64,000 nt of DNA, from the NCBI RefSeq assembly GCF_001583495.1, contig NZ_LQAQ01000061.1, positions 496,001-560,000 of the forward strand. The letters run 5' to 3'. The notes beneath the pieces were generated by a model. The model ran no database searches, was not told where the DNA came from, and saw only the letters and a program-made list of their open reading frames with translations. This DNA comes from Flammeovirga sp. SJP92. GTDB taxonomy: Bacteria > Bacteroidota > Bacteroidia > Cytophagales > Flammeovirgaceae. Both the position numbers and the translations under genes were made by a program. This document shows positions 17,983-25,143 of this stretch, one piece after another. Position 1 is the first letter of the stretch. Each line of letters begins with the position of its first letter.

Positions 17983-18120
17983 TTGTATTATATATGTTTA
18001 AACTAGTATGTGTGATTGTAAATGAACAAATTTCAGTGGCAATACTACTCAAAAATCTGATTTAATGCTTTAAAAAATAAAAATTCTATCTTTTTTTCGG
18101 TTTTTTGAAAAAAAATTCTA
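17983..18120. other. AT-rich intergenic start of the cassette region
   Basis: First part of a 1.6-kb gene-free stretch (17983-19581). It must hold the ctlX promoter on the minus strand. No coding sequence is visible. The cassette elements that follow are listed separately. Confidence 0.5.
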
Positions 18121-18122
18121 AG

Positions 18123-18142
18123 AAGTGTAATATCTAACACTT
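18123..18142. promoter_or_regulatory. Operator IR1 of cassette 1
   Basis: AAGTGTAA-TATC-TAACACTT is an inverted repeat of the AAGTGTA motif. Its right edge lies 153 bp upstream of the cassette -33 box, exactly as in the other three cassettes. A further AAGTGTT half-site lies at 18235-18241. Confidence 0.6.
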
Positions 18143-18256
18143 AACTACTTTATGCACAGTGATTCGCTGTTAAGTCAAAATATGATCCATGTACAGACAT
18201 AAATACCCAATATAATAATTAATTAAGTGTTCCATATACAAAACAAATTACAGGAT

Positions 18257-18272
18257 TTGCGAATTTTCGCAA
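18257..18272. promoter_or_regulatory. Perfect 16-bp palindrome upstream of cassette 1
   Basis: TTGCGAATTTTCGCAA reads the same on both strands and lies 22 bp upstream of the -33 box of the first small-RNA cassette. The other cassettes do not have it. It looks like a regulator binding site. Confidence 0.45.
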
Positions 18273-18294
18273 CAGTAAATTTCAAGCAAATATA

Positions 18295-18326
18295 CTTTGA
18301 CAATAGAAAATATTACCTCATATTTG
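18295..18326 (+). promoter_or_regulatory. Promoter of small-RNA cassette 1
   Basis: CTTTG (18295-18299), 19 bp, then CATATTTG (18319-18326). It aligns base for base with the promoters of the other three cassettes and fits the Bacteroidota TTTG-N19-TAnnTTTG pattern. Confidence 0.75.
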
Positions 18327-18331
18327 TAATG

Positions 18332-18467
18332 TAATCAAAAGGAAATAAACTTTTGAATTACTCAAAAAAGAAATAATACTCGATTAAGAGTTAAAAATAT
18401 AAGTAATAATTCATTTCATTTCATACTTTGTGGGAGAGGTTGTCATTCAGTGGCAACCTCTTTTTTG
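18332..18467 (+). ncRNA. Candidate small RNA, copy 1
   Basis: Between a good promoter and a strong terminator lie about 135 nt with no usable reading frame; the only ATG is followed by a stop. The sequence is almost identical to copy 2 at 18798-18935, with a handful of differences. Predicted elements are a CAAAAG/CTTTTG hairpin, an ACTC/GAGT hairpin whose loop differs between copies while the stem is kept, a conserved tract around TAAGTAATAATTCATTTC, and the terminator hairpin. The 5' start and the 3' ~75 nt are shared with the mRNAs of the 204-aa proteins downstream. It is either a real small RNA or a cassette that lost its coding part. Confidence 0.6.
18435..18466 (+). terminator. Terminator of cassette 1
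   Basis: AGAGGTTGTCA (18435-18445) pairs with TGGCAACCTCT (18451-18461), followed by six T. Confidence 0.9.
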
Positions 18468-18587
18468 TTTTATCATTTTTTATTTTCAAAAGAACAATCG
18501 GCTAAAATTCACAGAAAAAATCTAAAAAAGGTAACCTTAATCATCAAAAAAACATGTTTAACAATTTTTAATTTAGTCATAATTTTT

Positions 18588-18740
18588 TAAGTGTACGTAC
18601 TAACACTTTACAAACAAACTTTTACAATCAGAGTAAGACACCTTATTAAACACAAGGATCAACTTACACTTAATACATGAAAATTAAATAAGTGTAACTA
18701 ATACAAAATTAATAATATTTAAAATTACAATTTACACTTA
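18588..18740. promoter_or_regulatory. Operator array of cassette 2
   Basis: Contains IR1 (AAGTGTA at 18589-18595 with TAACACTT at 18601-18608), IR2 (TTACACTTA at 18664-18672 with TAAGTGTAA at 18689-18697) and a single TTACACTTA at 18732-18740. The right edges lie 153, 89, 64 and 21 bp upstream of the -33 box. The same distances hold for cassettes 3 and 4. Confidence 0.65.
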
Positions 18741-18760
18741 TTAAATTTCGACGTTTTTAA

Positions 18761-18792
18761 TTTTGACAAAAGAAAATAATCATGCACCTTTG
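18761..18792 (+). promoter_or_regulatory. Promoter of small-RNA cassette 2
   Basis: TTTTG (18761-18765), 19 bp, then CACCTTTG (18785-18792). The intervening ACAAAAGAAAATAATCA is shared with the promoters of the two protein-coding cassettes. Confidence 0.8.
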
Positions 18793-18797
18793 TTATG

Positions 18798-18935
18798 TAA
18801 TCAAAAGGAAATAAACTTTTGAATTACTCAAGAAAGAAATAATACTCGTTTAAAGAGTTAAAAATATAAGTAATAATTCATTTCATTTCATACTTTGTGG
18901 GAGAGGTTGTCATTCAGTGGCAACCTCTTTTTTGT
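18798..18935 (+). ncRNA. Candidate small RNA, copy 2
   Basis: Second copy of the roughly 135-nt noncoding unit, nearly identical to copy 1 about 470 bp upstream. No start codon leads to a frame of more than a few codons. The hairpin near 18844-18857 keeps its ACTC/GAGT stem while the loop differs by substitution and length, which argues for RNA structure. Its promoter and operators match those of the 204-aa protein genes more closely than copy 1 does. Confidence 0.6.
18902..18933 (+). terminator. Terminator of cassette 2
   Basis: AGAGGTTGTCA (18902-18912) pairs with TGGCAACCTCT (18918-18928) and is followed by T-rich sequence. Confidence 0.9.
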
Positions 18936-19334
18936 TTTACTGATTTAGTGATCAAAATAACCCTTGATAAAGATGAATTGAATTGATAACTAAACTTCCG
19001 CCAACAATCAATTAAAGTTACTCCAACCTATTTATGACCTACTTGTAAAAAAGCCGATTGAAAGTTGACTATAATTGAGTTTACAATGTACTAAAGCTCA
19101 AACAAGAAATTAATTCACATCAAATTTCTTATTACATATTTCATCAATATTCTGATTCACTCCTGAGCTACATTAGCTATCATCCCATCTGTTCCAACAC
19201 TTTCTTTCAGTAATCTATCTTCCTTAAAAAAACTTCACATTAAAAAGCCCTTCAAAATGAAGAAGTTGTCACTTCAATGTAAACACAATATGAATAAATA
19301 ATTTTAACATTTATTAATTTAAAAAATCTCCTTT
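18936..19334. other. Intergenic spacer between cassettes 2 and 3
   Basis: About 400 bp of AT-rich DNA with many stops in all frames and no recognisable element until the operator array of cassette 3. Confidence 0.5.
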
Positions 19335-19486
19335 AAGTGTATCGTAATACACTTTACAAACAAAGTCACTGCTTTATTAACATACCCCGTATGATGTTCA
19401 AGGATCAACTTACACTTAATAGATAAAAAAGTCATAAGTGTAATCTATACAAAACTTTATAATATAAAATACAGTTTTTACACTTA
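19335..19486. promoter_or_regulatory. Operator array of cassette 3
   Basis: IR1 is a perfect palindrome here: AAGTGTAT-CGTA-ATACACTT (19335-19354). IR2 is TTACACTTA (19410-19418) with TAAGTGTAA (19435-19443), and a third TTACACTTA lies at 19478-19486. Distances to the -33 box at 19507 are the same as in cassette 2. Confidence 0.7.
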
Positions 19487-19506
19487 ATTAATTTTGATCA
19501 TTTTAA

Positions 19507-19538
19507 TTTTGACAAAAGAAAATAATCACACACCTTTG
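19507..19538 (+). promoter_or_regulatory. Promoter of the first 204-aa protein gene
   Basis: TTTTG (19507-19511), 19 bp, CACCTTTG (19531-19538). Transcription would begin near 19545, giving a ~37-nt A-rich leader before the ATG. Confidence 0.8.
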
Positions 19539-19581
19539 TGATGTAATCAAAACAGAAATAAAAAATAAAAAAATATATACT

Positions 19582-20196
19582 ATGAAAAAGTTTACAATTC
19601 TATTCGCTTCATTATTAGTATCATTTAGTTTAACTGCTAAAGAATATTATTTACCATTCAACGGAATTTCATATTTCTTCAAAGCTTCTTCTAATGGAAC
19701 TTCTGCTTCATTAATCTTTGAAAACCTAGAAGGGCAAGAAATTAATTTTAGTGTAAAAGATGCTGCTGGAAAAACATATATCAATAAAACAGTAATTGCA
19801 TCGGGAAAAGTAAAAGAGAATATCAACTTTAAAAGTTTACCAGAAGGAAAATATACTTTTAAAATGATTTTCGAAGACAAATTATTAGTAAGAGACTTTT
19901 ACGTTACTGAATCAAAAAATGCAGTAATGATGAATTACCACCTTGCTTCTTCTAACCAAAAGTTCAGAACTTCTGTTGTTGAAGATCACTTAAACATCAT
20001 TTTAGGTAAAGAGGTAAAAGGTTTTGTAAGAATCAAATTGTTCACTGATGGTGGAGAGTCTGTATACAATTCTAAATTTATGGCAGGTGCTCAAAACGTA
20101 AAACGTTTCGACCTTTCTAAGTTACCTACAGGTACATATACTACTGAGTTAATCATTGACGGAGTATCTTACTCTGACTCATTCTCAGTACTTTAA
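19582..20196 (+). CDS. Secreted 204-aa protein, paralogue A
   Basis: Family not recognised. The protein has a signal peptide (MKKFTILFASLLVSFSLTA, then KEYY) and about 185 mature residues rich in beta-strand patterns. The mature part looks like two related beta-sandwich units. Each ends in a similar block: NINFKSLPEGKYTFKM in the first, and KRFDLSKLPTGTYTTEL in the second. The second unit and its FSVL end resemble T9SS C-terminal domains, so surface export is possible. The same promoter, operators, 3' UTR and terminator serve a close paralogue at 21582 and two noncoding units upstream. A codon-optimal, A-rich leader suggests strong expression. Confidence 0.8.
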   Translation: MKKFTILFASLLVSFSLTAKEYYLPFNGISYFFKASSNGTSASLIFENLEGQEINFSVKDAAGKTYINKTVIASGKVKENINFKSLPEGKYTFKMIFEDKLLVRDFYVTESKNAVMMNYHLASSNQKFRTSVVEDHLNIILGKEVKGFVRIKLFTDGGESVYNSKFMAGAQNVKRFDLSKLPTGTYTTELIIDGVSYSDSFSVL

Positions 20197-20263
20197 TAAA
20201 GATATCATTAAGATTGTTTATAAAATATAAGTAATAATTTATTTCATTTCATACATTATTGGG

Positions 20264-20297
20264 AGAGGTTGTCATTCAGTGACAACCTCTTTTTTTA
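20264..20297 (+). terminator. Terminator of cassette 3
   Basis: AGAGGTTGTCA (20264-20274) pairs with TGACAACCTCT (20280-20290), followed by a T-run. It is preceded by the conserved tract TAAGTAATAATTTATTTC. Confidence 0.9.
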
Positions 20298-20842
20298 TTT
20301 GTAATATTTTATAAAATTATAATTTCATGCTGTATTCAAGAATATGGAATGTTTCAACACCTTTAATTGTGAACAATATTATCGACAACTATCAATAAAT
20401 ATCTAAACGAACCCACCTTATTCTACAATCACTTCTTCTTAAGAATTGTCTTAACACAAAGTGAAACAAAAAGCCTCTGATTAAAAAGCTAATAATACTA
20501 CTACATTCAGTCTTGAAGGAAAAGTATAAAGAACTTCATAGGGTGAACCAAATTAATATTACTTTTCACTTAAAGTGAGTTCAAAATCATTGAAGCAATA
20601 GAATTTAATTTTAGACTTGCAGGTCTTAGCTTCTTTCCTTCCTTTTTATGTTAAAGCAAAATGAGGAAGATGGTAACTTGATAATAATTTGGTTTGTCAT
20701 ACATTTGAAATGTTATAAATCGTGGAGATTTTAATCTCATCAAAATATGCTGGATAGCTCATTTTCTTACGAAGGAAAAAAGATGTATAACTAGAAAGAG
20801 TTTTATCATTAAGTCAGAGAGGAAGCATTGTTTCATTAACTA
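20298..20842. other. Gene-free spacer between cassettes 3 and 4, left part
   Basis: AT-rich, no plausible gene. A short palindrome TCACTTAAAGTGA lies near 20570-20582. The right part of this spacer is occupied by the nested repeats at 20843-21116; the stretch 21117-21330 after them shows a short CAGCAAAAA/TTTTTGACAGC hairpin near 21230-21256 and nothing else. Confidence 0.5.
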
Positions 20843-21116
20843 TAAGTACAAATTCAAAATTATCTAATACTAATTCTATTTATTGTTTTGCGATTACTTC
20901 CTTCAAAAAACGTAAGTACTAGGACAGAAGAAAACAGACATTTTATCTTACCTTTTTTATCCTACTCTTCGTTAGATTTTTATCGCGTAACTAAGGCTAT
21001 GCTCTGCAAATCTGCCTCGATTAGAATAAATAATATTAACCTAAAATTATCCCTTTTCTTCTGCCCTAGTACTTATTAATAGAACCACTATTAATACGTT
21101 TTTGACTTAGTACTTA
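20843..21116. repeat. 110-bp repeat interrupted by a 163-bp element
   Basis: The outer ends are TAAGTACAAATTCAAAA on the left and the reverse complement of TAAGTACTAAGTCAAAA on the right. The sequence before 20912 aligns with 25777-25847 (about three-quarters identical), and the sequence from 21075 aligns with 25848-25890. Copy 25779-25890 is therefore the uninterrupted version, and the segment between is an insertion. Confidence 0.65.
20913..21075. mobile_element. MITE-like 163-bp element with 22-bp inverted ends
   Basis: The left end TAAGTACTAGGACAGAAGAAAA (22 bp; 20913-20934) and the reverse complement of 21054-21075 differ at one base. The interior has no convincing gene; the open frame at 20888-21079 crosses both ends. 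It sits inside a diverged 110-bp repeat, with the empty site preserved at 25847/25848. No clear target duplication is visible. Confidence 0.6.
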
Positions 21117-21331
21117 AAAAGTTTATCCATATCTTATTTTTTAATTATACGCTTACCTATAGAATGAGTAAAAAGGCAAACTCTTCATTTACTTTTATTC
21201 ACGATTAAGTAACAGATAATCAAGCTATTTAACAGCAAAAAACTAGCTTTTTGACAGCTATTTTATCCTTTTTATGTGAACCAAATATTAACAATTAATT
21301 TTAACATTTTTTATTTCAATCATTTCATTTT

Positions 21332-21483
21332 AAGTGTACGCAGATACACTTTACGAACATAGTTCCAACGAAAGCATCATCCTCCTAATGAACTAGCAGG
21401 ATCAAGTTACACTTATTGATTATAAAGTAAATAAGTGTACTCCATACAAAATATTATAATATTAAAATACATAATTACACTTA
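21332..21483. promoter_or_regulatory. Operator array of cassette 4
   Basis: AAGTGTA (21332-21338) with TACACTT (21345-21351), TTACACTTA (21407-21415) with TAAGTGTA (21432-21439), and TTACACTTA (21475-21483). Spacing to the -33 box at 21504 is the same as in cassettes 2 and 3, although the DNA between the sites has diverged. Confidence 0.7.
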
Positions 21484-21503
21484 ATTAATTTCGACTATTT
21501 TGA

Positions 21504-21535
21504 TTTTGACAAAAGAAAATAATCACACACCTTTG
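21504..21535 (+). promoter_or_regulatory. Promoter of the second 204-aa protein gene
   Basis: TTTTG (21504-21508), 19 bp, CACCTTTG (21528-21535), embedded in the same flanks as the other cassette promoters. Confidence 0.8.
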
Positions 21536-21581
21536 TAATGTAATCAAAACAGAAAAAACGAAAAATTAAATAAATAATACT

Positions 21582-22196
21582 ATGAAAAAGATCACGATTT
21601 TATTTGCTACCTTATTAGTCTCCCTTAGTTTATCTGCAAAAGAATATTACTTCCCATTCAACGGAATTTCATATTTCTTCAAAGCATCTGCAGATGGGAC
21701 TTCTGCTTCAATTATTTTCGAAAACTTAGAAGGACAAGAAGTTAATTTCATTATTGAAGACGCTGAAGGAAAAGTTTACACTTCAAAAAGAGTTATCGCT
21801 TCAGGAAAAGTAAAAGAAGATATTAATTTCAAAAGTTTACCTGAAGGAAAATATACATTCAAAATGAACTTTGAAGATAAATTGTTAGTAAGAGAATTTT
21901 TTGTAACGCCTTCAAATACAGCCGTTATGATGAATTATCAATTAGCTTCTTCAAACCAAAAGTTCAAAATCTCTGTAGTAAAAGAAAACCTAAACATCAT
22001 TTTAGGAAAAGAGGTTGAAGGTTTTGTAAAAATCAAATTATATACAAACGATGGTGAGTCAGTTTACAATTCAAAGTTTGTAGCTGGTGCGAAAAACGTA
22101 AAGCGTTTTGACCTTTCAACATTACCTACAGGTACATATACAGCTGAATTAATCATTGATGGAGTATCTTACTCAGATTCATTCTCTGTACTTTAA
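21582..22196 (+). CDS. Secreted 204-aa protein, paralogue B
   Basis: Same length as the protein at 19582 and highly similar throughout, including the signal peptide (MKKITILFATLLVSLSLSA), the FNGISYFFKAS start of the mature part, and the identical GVSYSDSFSVL end. Differences are mostly conservative (for example Asp/Glu, Lys/Arg, Ile/Val), which indicates selection on the protein and not decay. It sits in cassette 4 with its own promoter, operators and terminator. Function unknown; the two-unit beta-sandwich layout suggests an extracellular or surface structural protein. Confidence 0.8.
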   Translation: MKKITILFATLLVSLSLSAKEYYFPFNGISYFFKASADGTSASIIFENLEGQEVNFIIEDAEGKVYTSKRVIASGKVKEDINFKSLPEGKYTFKMNFEDKLLVREFFVTPSNTAVMMNYQLASSNQKFKISVVKENLNIILGKEVEGFVKIKLYTNDGESVYNSKFVAGAKNVKRFDLSTLPTGTYTAELIIDGVSYSDSFSVL

Positions 22197-22254
22197 TAAA
22201 GATATCAATTTAGATAAAAATATAAGTAATAATTTATTTCATTTCATACTTGGG

Positions 22255-22286
22255 AGAGGTTATCATATAAATGATAACCTCTTTTG
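22255..22286 (+). terminator. Terminator of cassette 4
   Basis: AGAGGTTATCAT (22255-22266) pairs with ATGATAACCTCT (22271-22282), followed by TTTTG. Compared with the other copies the G-C pair in GTTGTC/GGCAAC has become A-T on both sides, so the stem is kept by paired changes. Confidence 0.9.
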
Positions 22287-22304
22287 TTTTATATTAGTAG
22301 TTTG

Positions 22305-22352
22305 GTACTAAGACAATATTTTTTCAATCTGTATTGCGTCCTTAGTACGTAT
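22305..22352. repeat. Imperfect palindrome upstream of radC
   Basis: GTACTAAG-ACAATA and TATTGCGTC-CTTAGTAC form an interrupted long hairpin just before radC. The ends resemble those of the TAAGTAC repeats but are shifted. It could be a tiny mobile remnant or a leader structure. Confidence 0.35.
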
Positions 22353-22374
22353 TCACTGGGCTAACTATTATAAA

Positions 22375-23070
22375 ATGATTCAAGAAGAAAGGCTTACTAT
22401 TAAACATTTAGCAGAAGAAGACAGACCAAGGGAAAAATTGCAACTCAAAGGAAGACATAGTTTAACAGATGCAGAGCTTATAGCTATTTTGCTTGGTTCA
22501 GGCTCAAAAAAACTATCTGCCATTGAGGTGGCACAACTTCTACTCAACAAGGGAGACAATGATTTAAATTCTCTGGCTCAATTCACCGTCAAAGATTTAA
22601 AGAGCATCAATGGTATTGGAGATGCTAAAGCAATCAGTATTATTGCTGCTTTAGAGCTTGGCAGAAGAAGAAAAGAGACCAAAAAAGCAGAAAGGACAAG
22701 AATCACATGTTCCAAAGACATCTATAGTTTCATCACTCCTTATTTATTAGATCTCAATCATGAGGAATTGTGGGTGATTATACTAAACAGATCAAATCAT
22801 ATTAAAAACCTAGAAAAGGTGAGTATGGGAGGAATGACGGGCACTGTGGCTGACCCTAAAATCATTTTTCAAAAAGCTTTATCACACCAAGGATGTTCTA
22901 TTATTATAGTGCATAATCATCCTTCCGGGCAAGTCAAACCAAGTCAGGCAGACATTTCTATGACAAAAAAAATCAAAGAAGGAGGTCAATTTCTTGAAAT
23001 CCCATTGCTGGATCATATCATTTTTGGGAATGACAACTATTTCAGCTTTGCTGATGAGGGAATCTTATGA
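22375..23070 (+). CDS. radC: RadC-family JAMM/MPN protein
   Basis: 231 aa, full length for RadC. An N-terminal helix-hairpin-helix part (residues 30-100, with SINGIGDAKA) is followed by a JAB1/MPN-type metalloprotease fold with HNHPSG (180-185), Ser190 and Asp193 as the metal and catalytic set. Its cellular role is unsettled despite the DNA repair name. The gene stands alone, with a palindrome just upstream. Confidence 0.93.
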   Translation: MIQEERLTIKHLAEEDRPREKLQLKGRHSLTDAELIAILLGSGSKKLSAIEVAQLLLNKGDNDLNSLAQFTVKDLKSINGIGDAKAISIIAALELGRRRKETKKAERTRITCSKDIYSFITPYLLDLNHEELWVIILNRSNHIKNLEKVSMGGMTGTVADPKIIFQKALSHQGCSIIIVHNHPSGQVKPSQADISMTKKIKEGGQFLEIPLLDHIIFGNDNYFSFADEGIL

Positions 23071-23275
23071 CGGAAGTCATTTAGGAAGTTGCATATTTTT
23101 AATTTTCAATATCATTTTGATAAGGTTCTAGTAACATATCAACTTTTTGATCAAAAAAATGATTATTTTAATATAGGCACTAAAGCCAAATTACTTACGC
23201 TTTGGTGCCTAGGTATCTACTTTGATATTGAATCAACAAAAAGTAACTATTAGTTTTTTAAACTAAACCTGAATT

Positions 23276-24583
23276 ATGAAATTCGTATCAACACTATTGA
23301 TCATTCTATTTATTCTCAACACTACTTTTGCTACCACTCCAGATCATAGTTATACAAGTATAAAACCAGCACTGGAAAGGTATACGAGTATAGAACAATG
23401 GGAAAACCCCAATAACTGGTCACCGAATATTGTACCTTCTGAGGAGACCATTATATTGGTAAAAAACAAATCCTTCATTATTGACTTTAATCTAGATGCT
23501 GAAAAGCTTGTGGTAGGTGCTGTTGATGTTTCCAACGAAAGTGAGTTTGTAGTCACTAACCACGGAAGTATTTTCATTACGAATACGCTCAGCATTAATT
23601 CTAAAAGTTCATTATTAATAGAAGGTGCTTTAAAAGTCCAAAAAGCAATTGTCAACGCTACAGGTGGAGAATTCTTATTAAAGGAAATCGGAAGTATTGA
23701 TGCCCATGAAATTTTCATTAAGATAGATAATTACATCACAACACTCAATGGACATGTTTCTTCTACTTATCTAAATATTCATTTTCTAGATAAAAATGCT
23801 CAATTACAAATTGGGGATAATGCTGTTATTCATATCCAGAGTGATTTAGTAGTCAAAAATAAATACAAGGATAATATACTGGGCAACTTAAGTAAAATCA
23901 CAAGTTCTGGCTGTCAAGGAAATGAAATGTTTTGCAATCAAATCACTGCTTATCATTTAAAGTTGCCGACCATAGTAGATTATTTTGATATTGAGGTTGA
24001 AAATGAGAAAACCTTTGTGTATTGGGAAACCTCCACCGAAAGAAATTCAAGTCATTTTATTGTAGATAAGTCAAATGACGGGGAAAATTTTACAGAATTA
24101 GGCAGAGTAACCGCTAGTGGAAAATCTTCTTCAGAAAATCCTTATGAATTGAAAGACGACAACTTTGAGAAGGATAAAGATACATATTATCGTCTGAGAG
24201 TGGTACAGCAAGACGGAGAAGAATTTGTATGGTGCAGACACCTGTTAGCAAATCATCTAGACAAAGAAGAGTTTGGAATTGAAAAGGTACACCCTAACCC
24301 CACTAATTATTATCTCAAAATAGATTTCCAATCTCAAAAAAGTGACGTCTTGGATATTAAGCTTCATCACACTGAAAATGAATCTATTTGGGACATTAAA
24401 CCGAAAATTGAGGGAGATAAAGCACTTTTTGATGTCCACCACTACCCTGCCGGTGCTTATATCTTAAAAGTGAAGATGAATAATATGCTGATTTACTCTG
24501 GAAATGTCATTATACACGCCACCAATAGTAAAGGAAACATCAGAAATAGTCAGGCAATTTTGGTGGAGGAAGAGAAAAAATAA
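23276..24583 (+). CDS. Secreted T9SS cargo protein with extra C-terminal tail
   Basis: 435 aa with a signal peptide (MKFVSTLLIILFILNTTFA). The first half is repetitive beta sequence starting with a WENPNNWSPNIVP segment and continuing with alternating hydrophobic strands, like the beta-solenoid start of many Bacteroidota surface proteins. A fibronectin-like block follows (VYWETSTERNSSHFIVDKS) and then a sorting domain (VHPNPTNYYLKIDF). Unusually, about 20 charged residues ending VEEEKK follow the last strand of the sorting domain. Ligand or activity unknown. Confidence 0.78.
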   Translation: MKFVSTLLIILFILNTTFATTPDHSYTSIKPALERYTSIEQWENPNNWSPNIVPSEETIILVKNKSFIIDFNLDAEKLVVGAVDVSNESEFVVTNHGSIFITNTLSINSKSSLLIEGALKVQKAIVNATGGEFLLKEIGSIDAHEIFIKIDNYITTLNGHVSSTYLNIHFLDKNAQLQIGDNAVIHIQSDLVVKNKYKDNILGNLSKITSSGCQGNEMFCNQITAYHLKLPTIVDYFDIEVENEKTFVYWETSTERNSSHFIVDKSNDGENFTELGRVTASGKSSSENPYELKDDNFEKDKDTYYRLRVVQQDGEEFVWCRHLLANHLDKEEFGIEKVHPNPTNYYLKIDFQSQKSDVLDIKLHHTENESIWDIKPKIEGDKALFDVHHYPAGAYILKVKMNNMLIYSGNVIIHATNSKGNIRNSQAILVEEEKK

Positions 24584-24680
24584 ATGTTTTGTGAATAAGT
24601 TGAAACAAGTATTAACTTTTTTCTCTGCACACGTTAATCTAAGTAATTCTCTAGTTTTCTGAACAATAAGATTGTTACTT

Positions 24681-25043
24681 ATGAAAAATTTACAATACAT
24701 TTTACTTTCTACTGTAATGTTATTTATGGGTCTTGTTGCAAATGCAAGCGATATAAACAATAAAGTAACGTCAGAAAATGAACCTATACATGTATATCCG
24801 ATTCCGGCCAATACTCAATTCCATATTGACTTTAAAAATAACGAGTTTTCGGATGTCACGTACAAACTTGTGAATCTTGAAAGTGGATTCACAACTACTA
24901 TTGATAATCAAAATTCTATTAACCATCAAATATCAACGTTTGATGTAAGTTTATTGCCAACCGGAACTTACATGTTGATTATTGAGGAAAATGGAAAAAG
25001 CATATACACAAAAAAAATGGTCATAAACCATTTCGGAGTATAA
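24681..25043 (+). CDS. Small secreted protein made almost only of a sorting-type domain
   Basis: 120 aa from the ATG at 24681; a TTG three codons earlier is less likely. The signal peptide is MKNLQYILLSTVMLFMGLVANA. The remaining ~95 residues look like a complete type A T9SS sorting domain: HVYPIPANTQFHIDF, a middle strand set, and DVSLLPTGTYMLIIE near the end. No cargo domain is present. It follows the larger T9SS protein by about 100 bp and may be cotranscribed with it. Confidence 0.7.
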   Translation: MKNLQYILLSTVMLFMGLVANASDINNKVTSENEPIHVYPIPANTQFHIDFKNNEFSDVTYKLVNLESGFTTTIDNQNSINHQISTFDVSLLPTGTYMLIIEENGKSIYTKKMVINHFGV

Positions 25044-25099
25044 AAGTCAAACATAAACCGTTGACGTTATACATCAAATAAAAGATATAAACATAAATT

Positions 25100-25136
25100 T
25101 AAAGCACACATTTCTAATTTTGGAATGTGTGCTTCT
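25100..25136. terminator. Bidirectional terminator
   Basis: AAGCACACATT (25102-25112) and AATGTGTGCTT (25124-25134) lie between convergent genes, with A-rich sequence upstream and T-rich downstream. Confidence 0.8.
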
Positions 25137-25143
25137 TTATTTT

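Noticed and set aside
20888-21079. 63-codon open frame in the repeat region
   Set aside because: It crosses both ends of the inverted-repeat element, so its content is a by-product of the insertion.
23350-23718. 122-codon antisense frame
   Set aside because: Shadow of the T9SS cargo gene, no independent start or terminator.
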